This document shows positions 25,961-38,424 of a DNA stretch of 64,000 nucleotides, in pieces (position 1 is the first letter of the stretch; each line of letters starts with the position of its first letter). This DNA comes from Solea solea (lineage: Eukaryota; Chordata; Actinopteri; Pleuronectiformes; Soleidae), in assembly GCF_958295425.1 (NCBI RefSeq), contig NC_081142.1, forward strand, positions 13,536,821-13,600,820, in the 5' to 3' direction. The notes under the pieces are model-generated. The model did no database searches and was not told the DNA's origin. It saw only the letters and a program-made list of their open reading frames with translations. The position numbers and the translations under genes were made by a program.

Positions 25961-28900
25961 TACATACACCTGTATTGCTGTAAACATATACTGTGTACAT
26001 ATGTAAAGATCGTTCTGCAGCTCTTTACATTGACATCTGTGGAAATTAAATTGAAGCAAGTACACTCTGAACAATACCACTTGTGCAAAACACTGACATA
26101 TGCAGCGCGGAGTTGACAGTCATGCCCAGTGTCAAACAAAGGAAGCGAATGATTTCACTGCTGCTTTCACTAAAGACTGACTGCTTTTCATCACGATCCT
26201 GGGCAATTTCAACCAGATGCCTCAGGATGTGATGTACAGTATGACTAAACTCATTTCGACTGACAGGCCGACGTTTCAGTGAACTTTACCTTCAAAACTG
26301 TCCGGGAGTTCAGTTTTTGTTTACATTTAAAATGCTGTTTGTTTGTTTGTTTGTTTTAACTAGGAAGTGCTGCGTTAAATGGGGCAAAAACAGAGCAATG
26401 CTTTAAAAATCAAATGCTGCGTGTCCTTGAATGTCACCGACGGCATTCTGCACATACAATTAAGACAAAGGATCCAGCCTCATTTTAGTGTACAGCCTGT
26501 GTCTCAGCTAATGTATACGCATCAACAGATGGATGTTAAGTGTCTGTGCATGTGTCTCTTCACTTACATCTCCAGGTCTGTTGCTGAGATCAATATCAAA
26601 ATGCTTAAGAGGACTAAATCAAGCAGAAAGGAACTTTCCTTTCATCTCCTCACTCTGTCGATGCCTCGTTTTTTTTCCCTCTCTGTTTCAGAATGCCACA
26701 GAGAATTGCTGGCAGGCCTTCAAATGTGAACAGCTGCTTTCACATTGTCACTGTGATTCAAAATTTGACTGGATTATTTAGTCTGCTCTCCATCTCTTGG
26801 AACAGCAACAAGTAACTGTAAGCTACTGAGGACTTAGGAGACCCAGGCGTTTGCCAGAGTCACACTGTAACAGAGGTTCACAGACCTCAACATAGATATG
26901 ATTAAGGGGGATCTGGGCTCCAGGGAAGATCTGTGGGAAACATGACAGCATCTACAGTATATGGTGCTGGGGATCAGCTTTAGAGAGGTCAGACTTGGAA
27001 GTATAACGTCCGGAACATGATAATGAAGGAAAGGAAGTTGAACCAGTATGTTCGTTCTGTACTGCCAGCTAATTCTTGTAAACCACAAGAATGAACTGGC
27101 AGTAAGTGGCGCTTATTAAGTATTTCATTTTTCCTTCTTCGCTCATCACATCCACGTATAGGACAGCGACTGACTTCATGTTGCAGTTGTATAAAAAGGT
27201 CCGAACTATATGAAGAACTTTCGGAAGAAGGTTGATATATGATCACCACTGAACACTCCACTGAATCAATATTTTACCTATATTACCTAGTACATCAATC
27301 CTTGTGAGGCCAGGACTTCCGTTGGACGTCATTACAATCCCTGTTTTGTGGCTCAGTCATAAACAGCAGTGCGTGCTTTATGTTTTGCAACTATAAATTC
27401 ATGGCTCAGTCTTTGTTTCTATCCAAACTGACTGATTGTATTGTTCGTAGTGTTGTATGTATGAGTATGAACTGTTTGATGACAAGTAAGTTTTTCCATT
27501 TAGGGATTAATAACGTTTCTCTCTCTACAAATTCTCAAATTAATGAATAGTCTTCCGATTCCATTGAATGATGCCAGATCAGAAACTCACCACATCCCAA
27601 AGCTACAAAACAGGAGGCATTATGAAGGACTGGGGAAGTGGTTGTCTTTATTTTGGCAAAGTCGCTTGAAATGAACATTTGAGAATACTGAGCTTGGGAC
27701 AGAGGTGTGTGGGAGATAAACAAGCAACACAAGGTAATATCTATACTGCATTTTGAAAGGAACATCACAATGACATTAAATAAGTCCCTCCTGTGTATCT
27801 GGCCATTTTTTTAATTGTTACCTCCAGTGTCTTTTGTATGCCAGGCAAAGCCTAACCCCAAGAGATCGCTACCAGTGTTGAGTAACATACTAATGTAAAT
27901 ACTAATGTCAGTTATAAAATAAGGACGAAAATACATTGGCTGGGTTTGACATTCACTGTAGTGGAGCTGCAGGTCAACAATTTTCAAAGAAAACAAAGAC
28001 AATTGTAAATTTGTTGATATTCTGTGAATTCAACACCACAGTGTTTGTGGTGACTGGGATTCAGGAAATAGCTCAGCTTGCAGCTTGTTGGAAAGTACAA
28101 GTCTCATTTATACACACGTACAATATGAACTCAATATGCCAGCTAAGAAACTAACTATTGGACAATTACTGTATTTATTTAACTAGGATGGCTGTATTAG
28201 AAACAAATGTCGGTGCTGAAAAGGTACTTTTCTCAGTCGCACATGGTACTGAAGGTTTAGGCAAGAATTTCCACAACAGTATTGGAATCTACTTTTCTTC
28301 TCTGATCAAGTAATCGTTGCCACAATCGGACCAATATCAATAAGTATCTGATCGATGCAAACCCCATACAAACAAAAATATATAATAGATGCCACACCAT
28401 TGTTGAATCGACTCCCAGCATCCAATGTGAGATTGACAGTAGGTGAGCAGTTTTCTGGTGTAGCTCATGTTAACTGGCATTTGACAAGTTTTCTCTCTAG
28501 GAGTGTACTAGAGTCTAACAGATCGATGAATATCAAGCTCAAAGTCTAATGTGAGGTGAGTGATGTAGGGTGAGGTGAGCCTGAGTGAAGCCGGAGGCTG
28601 AATACCAAAGCGCGGGGCAGTGGATGGATCAATACTAGCTCATCCATGGACGCACAAGTTTTGGTGGTCGGCAGCAGAGTGACAACTCATGCCATTCATA
28701 TTAATATTCATACAAATTATGTAAAACATCATTGACCTTAATTCCTTTATCATACATAGATTTTTTCCCCCGTTTCACGCCAAATTTATTTCCACCACTG
28801 AGTAATAGCTCCTGTACAAAAAGAAATCAAGAAATAATTCATTTGGAGTGGTCAGACGTAACTGCTTGTTAAAAAAACAAAAAGTGATTTGAAAAACACA

Positions 28901-29373
28901 ATTTACAGACATGGTAGATTTGGAAATAGGAGGGAAATTTTACGTTGAAAGGTTAATTTCAATCCAGTGTAAGCAAAAATTGTTTCCTTTGACGCAGAGA
29001 TGATTAATCTTTGTGTCACCATCCAATGTTTGCCTCAGAAACATCAACAAGACACATTTAACAGATGTTAAAGTGATAATAAACCTGTGCCAGACTATGA
29101 ACGTGTTGCTTTATAATATCAAGAAGTTGTATTTAACCAATATTTTCATCTTATCAGGGGGAGGACAGACACACCCAGTGTATCTAAATCAGAAATAGAC
29201 ATTCACAACTGATGAAAACGTCAGTTGGAATTTGTAAAAACTCATAAATAATGGATGCTTCTAGTAGGCAGGGGAGCATCTTCAATGAGCCCAGAGTGCA
29301 GAGCATGCTTTCTCATCTCCAAACCGAGAAGCCATTTTAATGACTGTGCCCAGAGACCTGGGGGTCTCAATAA

Positions 29374-29396
29374 CCCCCCCCCCCCCATTTTTTTTT
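29374..29396. repeat. Poly(C) followed by poly(T)
   Basis: Thirteen C, one A, then eleven T. Confidence 0.9.
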
Positions 29397-32334
29397 CGCC
29401 CCAACTTCACCAGTCGGAGACCCCTCATCAAACCTGTCCATGCTTCCAATCACCACACAAAGAGGGGAACATGAGCTCTTAAATTAAACATTCAAAGCAG
29501 CAGTCTCTGCCTGTTTTAGGCAAATCAGCAGAAAATGAAACAAACAGGGCACCTCAGGAAGATCTGTGTGTGTGTGTGTGTGTGGGGGGGGTCTCTTAAG
29601 TCATTTGCAGAGCATAGAATGCAAATAATATTGAGGGTGTATTTGCTTTCAGAATGACTGCACTGGGTGCTATAGGATCCTGCATCGTCAGGACTGGGGT
29701 CAAACCCGGAGTCAAACCCGGGGAAGGATGACAGTGGATAAGGTAGGGACCACTATCATCATCCCCCTCTACTGACCTGCATTCAGACATAAACAGGAAA
29801 TGGCTGACAGGAAGGAAGTCATATGTTTTTTACAGCTGTGGCCTGGGTGAGGACAGCATTGTGCCAGAGATGCATTTTTAATAGCCTTTTTTTTTCTTTT
29901 ACACTAATACATGTATTGTGTAAAATGTCTGATGTCTCCATTTAGAGCCACACAGAACATGTAAAAAATGACAACCCAGGCAGACAGAGGCTGGTGTTTA
30001 GAGTTTAGTATTTAGAATGAGAACTGGTGTCATTGTCTTTTCCTGTTACCATTAAAAGCGGCCTTTTCCTGCATCCACCACAGATAAACCCTTTTGTCTC
30101 TTTGTTTTTGTTCTTGGGTGAACATCAAAGCAGACAGATCACTCAGGGCTTGTGATCTGTCAGGGAGCAGGGATTTATATGGCACTTGCATCCTATGATA
30201 CTCATCACATCTGCAAGTCACAGAGATAAATCAGACTGGCAGGCTGCACAGCATTACACACACACACACACACAGACATATAGACTGCTCTTCAGGCAAC
30301 ACAATGTAGTTTGGAAGTTTACACCAAGTGGTACAGTTTGGTATATTGCGTAATTATTTGCATTTTGAATGTCAAAACTTGTGAATGGTACCAAAATAAG
30401 TGATCCATACTATTCCATGTTTTTGGCAAACTACCGTTGTGGCACAGTTATCCGGCACCTATGGGTAGGAGCTAGACTGACTTCTGGGCGACTAAGAACA
30501 TGTACAGTAATGGGGGAAAAACACAAAATGTGCCATTTTAAAATACCATGCACTGCAACAGAGGGCATTTGTATTTCATTGTTTTGTTTTACTGAATAAC
30601 AGTGTACCGCAGTGTTTACTGTGTACTGAACTTATTGGCAGGTTACATGATGTTATGCTATTCACCTACTGTATCTGGCCTAACACAACCTGAGGTGCAA
30701 CACAAGTGAGACCAGGGTTCACAGTTCCAAACTGTGCTGTTGTGAGTTGAACTTCACTGTACCTCTTGGCGGAAATGCAGTTTTTTTTGGTTAACGATAA
30801 GTTCTTTCACTCATCAGTGTAATACCCCACAGAAGATGCACCTCCTGTGAGTTCATCTCCTGTGAGACATGAACAGGAACATGCATACGTTTGAGCACAT
30901 GGATAGAGAGACTTGATCAGTTTCGCCGACCGACAAAAGGGTGGTTCATCGACGTTGAGAGTTGGAAGCTGAGGATGGTGGGGGAGGCAACGCACAGCCC
31001 TACAGGAAGTGATTTAATGTCCAAAAAGACATGCACTTGTTTTTGCTCAGTCTCTTTCCTGTTGTGTTCTGATAGGGACTTCCTCTCCCAAGGGTAGGTG
31101 GATGCGGTGTCATCCGTCCATCCATCCACCCCACCCACCCACTGCTCATGCACACGGAAATATCATTCTGCTGTCATGCCATCCCAGCGAAAAACTCATC
31201 AAACTCTGTGGATATCAGTGCTAAAGGTCCCAGAGTGTGTGCGTGCGTGTACCTGGGATGGGTGGACACAATTTTATTTATCTGTGGCTTTGATTAACAT
31301 GCAATGACATAAAAAACGAAGAGTAAAACACATAAACAGAACAAATGACACCAAATAGTACTAGTAAAAGGTGACTATTTAAAGGCTACGAGGAAGACAG
31401 CACATAATATGTCTGTAACTCTGTTTGCACTGGTGTCCCCATTCATCTGTTTGTAGACCTATGCATGGGTCTGTGAAGCCAGAAGCCTCAACCCCAGCCA
31501 TGGCTAAACCAGGGTGATCTCTTCCTGTCTGCCTCAGTATCTCTGCAACCAACTCCCTTCCTTTCCGCTAAATCATGCACATGCATGCACACAGACTGAC
31601 ACACACTGACTGACACACACACACACACTACACTCTAATCCAAACATTAACCTAAACACCTAAACCCGAGCCTTGTTTTATATTCACTTTTGGTTTCATC
31701 TGATTCAAAGTATTATACAAACCAATAAAAATGACCGCTTAGAAAAGGTCGTTTTGACATCTGATGTTTATACTCTATAGTATAAGTCTTATACTTTCTG
31801 AGGCAAATACTCAAATTGGTTTGTTAACTTGAATGAACACGTCAAATGCTTATTTTTAAGCTATTTTATACAATGATCTTGGCCATGGTCTAATATGACA
31901 AATATGTCAAAGCATCAGGTCAACTTTAAATTCAATAGAATCATATGCGTGCTTAATATGAAATTAACATTTAAAAGGGAAATGTTCACTGCAATTAAAT
32001 ACCTAAATAATAAATAAACAAATTTAACTCTTAACTGGAGGCTCCTTTACCATCATTTTATAGACTAGATTAGATGTAGATGTGGTAGATTAACTGCACA
32101 TTATTAATGATATAATGTAAAATAATACACTTTGTCCATGTGTATGTCGCCAGAGCTCTGTGGTGAATAGTGACCAAAGCAGTTTACGTCACAACCGTAT
32201 CTGCTCTTCTGTCTATTGAACGTTTTAACACACAGATGCACATGCGCACATGTTTTGCACAGCTATTCTTCTTGGGACTCTGCAGTGACGTCCACTTATT
32301 TGGAAAAGCCTAAACAAAGCATTTCCCAAATATA

Positions 32335-32526
32335 TAAACTGCCAAACTCTAACCCTAACCATAACCTAACAACAGCTCAAATCCTGGCTTTAAGCTTAAC
32401 CAGATCCTCAAAAATAAAGTTCTGCCTCATAAGGGCCAGTGGACTAATGGTCCTGACAAGGTTAGTGTTTATGCCAGAAAATGTCCTACAGAGGTAAAGA
32501 TAAGTACACACACACACACACATACA
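32335..32526. repeat. CA-tailed dispersed repeat, copy A
   Basis: CTAACCCTAACC-rich start, then AAGTTCTGCCTCATAAGGGC, GGTCCTGACAAGGTTAGTG and TTTATGCCAGAAAATGTCCT, ending in (CA)n. The same order recurs at 42862-43085 in the same orientation. The telomere-like CCCTAACC words are part of this repeat, not a telomere. Confidence 0.75.
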
Positions 32527-35500
32527 CCTACAGATGGAGGAAATAAGCTCAGCACTGCCTGTGTCTGCTAAGGATGTGAGGTGCAGTGATGGCACATTAA
32601 CGATAGGACCCATGACAGCAGTATGCATCAGCCACGCCGAACAAAGCATGCAGCCACTTTTTAATTCAATAAGGATTGTTTTAGTGAAACAATGGCCCTT
32701 GGCCCCACTGGGTTAGGAAAGGGTGAGAAAGGTGAGTTTGTCAGTGGCGTCAGGCCTGTGTTTTTGTATTTTAGGCCACGGATGATCCCGTGGGTTCAGT
32801 GGGGTCGCAGATCAAAAGTATCGCTGTGGTGCAGCGACATCCGCCGTTTTTCAGGTAACTAACAAAAAAGGATTACAGTGAGGAGGAAGAAAGGGAAATA
32901 CTGCCGGGCATGCTCACTGTGGCATCATTAAGACTATTTGGAGATGATATGCATACTCATGCATGTCTCATGTATATTAATATCAGACATTTTGTAATGG
33001 ACACTCTTGTTCATAGTGTCTTCAAAGTGTCCTAAAGTAAAAAATGCCAAGAACTTTTGCTTTTCGTATTGTTGATAAAACAGACACAGCAGCTCTAATT
33101 AGTATGCAATCTCTAAATAATTATAAAGTATACTTGAGGGCCAACTTACATCACTGCATGAAGAAGATGAAGCAAAAATTGTCGATAAAGGCACTGGATT
33201 CCTTAAATTATAATGTGAATTATTTTTTAGACTAAAAATATGTTTGTTCTTTATATAAAACAATTGTTGCAACGGTGTCATGTCTAGACAAATGTCTAGA
33301 AAAATGTTTCCCGTGGCCTTAAATAGTTACAAAAATGTGCAAGATTCCAAAATCTCAGATGTAAAAGACACTTCCAAAACTACAAACATGACACATGACA
33401 TACAGGGAAGAGCCTCTCTCTGTCTCCCTCTGTGTGTGTGTGTGTGCTCTCACAGTACCATTTGCATTCCTCACAACCCATTTAGTCTATGCTAATGGAG
33501 TCTACTCATGCAGAGCAGCAGGTCTTAATGAACAACCTTTGGCTAGTGATCAGTGCTATTGATTAGCCTGAGCCCCAGCTTTAAGCAGGGCTAATTGATC
33601 AATCACCACTGGTTGCTTTGGATTAATGGAACATGACTGGTGCTCCCCTGTAGACACATCTACTTCTAATGAAGAGGCCTAAATGAATGCATGCGTCTCT
33701 GTGCATGAAACACAAACAGTCACTCTGCATATATTTATGTGCACTTGTGTGTGAAGGAACTGGAGTGGGAGAAAAGTAACCATATTGTCTCTCTATTAGA
33801 TGCATCATCTCTGTGAAAGGCCTGATGAGTCATTTTTAAATCTCCTTAAACTGAATGGCATATAACAGTACATAATAGAATAGAATGTGTGTTTTTACTG
33901 TGTACCTTCACCATGAATATGTATATTACATGTTAATATTTGTCATTTGTCAGTGTGTGTGTTTGTACGGTTTTAAATTATTCTAACACGGTCAATAAGT
34001 TACTTTATATTTAGAATGATTTAAGACGAGCTGATATGTATGTAGGTCATAATTGTCCACATTTTTTTTTCTTTTTTAACCCTTCTGAATGAAAAGCGTG
34101 CGGTTATTATGGTAATTTCACTTGTGCTGCTGCAGGAAGCCGGTGAATGACTTTCAATTTCTGACCTGTTTTTGGACATTGAGACAAAGACTCAAGCAAA
34201 TATTATTTTAAATATGTTTTATACTGTTCATATTTGAAATTTAACACACAAAATCTGGTGTTTGTGTTGTTGTTTTTTTAATTAACCCCTTTTTTTTCTT
34301 CATTTTAAATTGTTAATACACTATTTTAACATGCAGTAAATAGTGAATAAATGCCAAATATTGAAAGTTATTCTGGAAAAAATGGGCAACAGCACTTAGT
34401 TACAGGCCCTTTTATGGTTAAAATAAGCAAACAAAAGTCCAGATAGACATTTTGAGGTGTTAAAGAGTTAATTAGCCTAAATTTAAGTTTAAGATAGAGC
34501 AATATTACAAATCTGCAGATCCCTCTGAATTAAATCTTAAAATCAGCCGTTTGACTGGTTTGCTGATGCTATAACCTCAACCTGATGTTGGATTATAGAG
34601 CACAGTTGCATCACAACCCATACCTTGTAATGTCTTTGCGGTATTGTTGTCATTGCATCTACTGTGTCTTTGCACATTCATTTTTGTGTGAGTGGCATCT
34701 GAAATGAGGAATTAACCAACAGCCAGTGAATGATAAATAATTAAAATGAGGATTAAAATATTCCCTCATATTAATTTAAAGAGCTGCTAACACATTCTGA
34801 ATTCAATTAATTAGTCTGCATTTATAAGGACTCTCTAATCTCGTCCTAGCTCTAATCTAAAAGCTGCTAGATTCTAAACAGAATACAACAATATGACAAG
34901 TGATGAGTTAACCATCAGATATGAGCTGTAAAATTCACACATCAGGTTTAACATAGTTCATATCTCACATGCTCACTTGCTGACAGACATGACACCAGCA
35001 GAGTCCCCCTCTCCAAAAATCAGGAAGTCCCAACCCAAACACACACACACACACAGTGAGAGAAAGAGAGAAATCCTTTATGGAGCCACCACTAGCTGTG
35101 TAGCCCGTCAATCATTCAGGGGTAAGGTTTTTCTCTGTGAGTGTGTGTGTGTGCGTGCGTGTGGGTGGACTGGAGGTTCCAGCTGGCCTGTCATGGGACT
35201 CCCAATCGCGTGTGAACAGTACTGAGAAGGAGCTGTTGCTAACTGATCCAACACTCAACGGGCTAAAAAAGGTCGGTTGGGGTGAGTCTAACACAGCAAA
35301 ACCAGGGATACTGTTATACTGTTCTATGGAACACAACTTCAGGTTTTTGTTTTCATAACTTTGACTTGAAAATAGAATTGTAAAGTTATTCAAAGTACAT
35401 TTCATAATAATATATATTTTTTATTATTCCTAGCATGACACCACTCTGTTTGGATGAGAGGTGTAAATTCCAGCTTTTCTTGCGGGTTAAAAGTTAAAGT

Positions 35501-35991
35501 ACATCCACATTGTGTAAGAAAAAATATTGCATCATGAATCACGTCATGAAAAAAGAAAAAAAAAAAGAAAAATAGAAACACTTCCTAAAATCTTTTCTTT
35601 GACTGCGATTGGACAAACACACCCTGTGAAGACAAAGTCTTTAACAGCAACAACCAACCAGTACAGAAGCTCTGTCTCTTGCCTGTGCTGAAATTCACAG
35701 ACCACCTCAAACACACACATACACACACACACACATACATACACACACACAGACCCCGACCCCCATAATTTAGTTAACCTTGACCAACTAACCAGCAGCA
35801 CATAAACACACACACACATACCCTCGATCCTTTGACTGTCTCGCACATTTTGTGGAACGAGAACACACTTCCACCCAATAACCTCTGGTGTGAACTTAAT
35901 TGTGTATACTCAGGTATTGAGTTTCAGACCATGCCTGGCTCCCATAGCACTCAAAGAGAAACAGACGCTGTGAACCTGACAATGAGTGAGA

Positions 35992-36032
35992 CAGAGAGAG
36001 AGAGAGAGAGAGAGCGAAAGAGAGCGCGAGAG
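35992..36032. repeat. GA-rich purine tract
   Basis: (GA)n followed by GAGCGAAAG- and GAGCGCGAG-type interruptions. Confidence 0.85.
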
Positions 36033-37732
36033 AGACATGGACCACCCAACAGCTGCGAAGAAAAACAAAGCTGGGTGGAGAGCAGAGTCAGCTTCGATCA
36101 TGTCAGGACTCAGGTACGGCAGTTGGAAGTTATCGTGCAGTAGCAGTTTGCCAAAAGTAAAAAGAGGCAGGGAGAAAGCAAAAGTGGAACTCTAAAAAGG
36201 TCACAGAGTGTTTTGTGTTTTGATTTATTTATCTCAGAGCAAATAGTACTACAGTACATCTGCTACATAGCTTAGACATATTCTTTTTCTTTACATGATA
36301 TGGTTTAGAATTGCCAAACTGTATGATCATTTCCTGCATTATGGAGGACGTGCAGGTACAAAAGCAGTGCATGTCAGTCCTGGGACTCACTCACGTTTAC
36401 TGTACTTCAGAATTGCCTTTTAAATTCAATCCAAGTTTTATGTTATGAAATGAAATGAACAAGGCTGCTTGTAAAATCAACTCTCAAAAAGTAATTAACC
36501 AGTAATTATACACACTCTGCAGGATTAATTGTTGTTAATTACCTGAGCAGAATAACTGCACCAGGGCTAGAAAAAAACACTGAATAAGTGAGATCATGAC
36601 CAGAATCACTAGATCTTTTGGAAAAAAAACCTTATTTTCCATACAAATACCGCTCTGTGCCATTGATCAAGCTGTTAAACCATTATTACGTACAAAAGAG
36701 GCTCAGTCGACGCGTGTATATAAACAAAGGCAAAGACACACACTATAATTTAAACTATAATTTGTCAAAGTATTTTGTGATTCATGTAAAGTGGCGCATA
36801 TTTTTTCTATTTCTTAAACAATACTACATCAACAACTCTAACGATGAGATTTTCTACAACACAAAAGGACTACATTTAATTGAAAGTCACTGTTTAACGA
36901 TTATATGGTTATGTGTGTGGTTCTACTACTTGCCACCAGGGGGACAAGATTATGCATAGTGTGATCAGGGCATTGGAGGCTTCGATTTATTTCAGTTGAG
37001 TGAGAGAGACAGTGACCTCTGCTAAGCCCTGAAAGTAGTTCTATTCCACAAAAATAATTATATTCTAATTTATTACAAATTAGACAAAGAAACACTGGTG
37101 ATATTGAAAAGAAAAAGAAAATGCACTTCTAAAAGGAGTATAACCTGCTATTATTTTACAGTGTAAAAGGAAATAAGCATGACTACATCTAAATTAAAAT
37201 TACCATAAATAATTATGAATATTTAGAAATAACATGCTTTAATTTTCTATTTAAAAAATAATGTTTATTTTACTTTATATATTTCTTACATTTCACTTTA
37301 TAGAATAGTACAATTTAGGGTTACATTGTACATAATTAAATTATAAACAATTACATTTTTTAATTTTTATCTTTTTTTTTTACAGCATCAATCTGAGATA
37401 GATGAATGAAATTACACAGTGCCAACTCAGTGAGTGGGGATTATCAGACGTGCTGCTGGTAACTGAGTTAATCCAACACAGTTATAGTTCAACACCAGAG
37501 TTCAGTCTGTTTTTGTCCTTAAGTCAAAGGTCAAATGCCGCCATTCACCGACTGCCCTATTATCTGAAGCAACAGCAACTTATATATACTCTACTGTGTG
37601 AACGTGTGTATGCACACGCACACATGTGTGCGAGTGGATTCAGTTACCTTTCTATGCTGATGAGTGTCTTTGAAGCTTTGGCTCGAGGGACTTTCCAGTC
37701 TCTCTGGAACACAAGGAATGGACAGCTGACCT

Positions 37733-37772
37733 GAGAGAGAGAGAGGGAGAGGGAGAGGGAGAGGGAGAGGGA

Positions 37773-37832
<60 letters not shown>

Positions 37833-37850
37833 GAGAGGGAGTGTGTGTGT
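37733..37850. repeat. 110-bp homopurine tract with (GAGAGG)n core, then (GT)n
   Basis: Starts with GA dinucleotides, passes through seven GGGAGA hexamer units, then a long pure GA run with two further GGGA interruptions, and finally GTGTGTGT. Every base up to 37840 is a purine on the + strand. Open reading frames through it (Ser-Leu and Pro-Leu repeats on the minus strand) are products of the repeat, not genes. Confidence 0.95.
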
Positions 37851-38210
37851 AAGGAGGTCTGGCACTGCACTGCTGCCAAAAGTGTTCAGCTTCACTGAAA
37901 AGTAAAGTAACTGAAGACACACTTTACATGCGTGCACACACTGTATTCCTGGAGCCTTTCTTAAAATCACACTGCAGTGAATAAAAGCATGTAAGATAGT
38001 TTTTTTTAATATTTACATATTTGAAGTGAATGAGACGCGACAGAGTTTTACACTTTTCAACTCAAACATTTCCCCTGAACATTGTAGGTTGTGATTTTTC
38101 TACTAAAAAAAAGGAAGTCGTCAACCGAAAGTAACATTCAAGCACGGTTTAAAATCCATAAATAGACTAATATGCCAATTAAAGCAGGAAACAAAAACGG
38201 CAAGTTATAC

Positions 38211-38424
38211 TGTGGGCTCAGTGGTAGAGCGAGTCGTCTTTTAACTTGAAGGTTGGGGTTTGATTCCCGGCTCCACTCCTGACAGCTGGGTCGGCAGCGT
38301 GTGTGTGTATGGGTATGAAAAGCTGTGTGATACAAAAAATGTGCTGCACAAAGATGCACTGCAGGAATATGTGGTCATCAAGACTCGAAAAGTGCGATGC
38401 AAATATAGACCTTTTAGCATTACA
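38211..38424 (+). mobile_element. tRNA-derived SINE with well-preserved promoter boxes
   Basis: The head resembles a tRNA gene: GGGCTCAGTGGTAGAGC (A box, about 38214-38230) and GGTTGGGGTTTGATTCCC (B box, 38251-38268), but it has no cloverleaf 3' half. The body is GTGTGTATGGGTATGAAAAG and the tail AAAGTGCGATGCAAATATAG followed by ACCTTTTAGCAT, a degraded version of the common fish SINE end (AAGCGCTATATAAATGCAGACC). It is a SINE rather than a functional tRNA gene. Confidence 0.8.

Noticed and set aside
32340..32370. Telomere-like CCCTAACC words
   Set aside because: They are part of a dispersed repeat that recurs at 42.9 kb and are too short and degenerate for an interstitial telomere array.
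37591..37970. Minus-strand open frames with long Ser-Leu and Pro-Leu repeats
   Set aside because: They are translations of the GA/GAGGGA tract, which stays open in all frames.
38211..38285. Possible tRNA gene
   Set aside because: Promoter boxes are present but the 3' half cannot pair into a tRNA and the sequence continues into a SINE body and tail.
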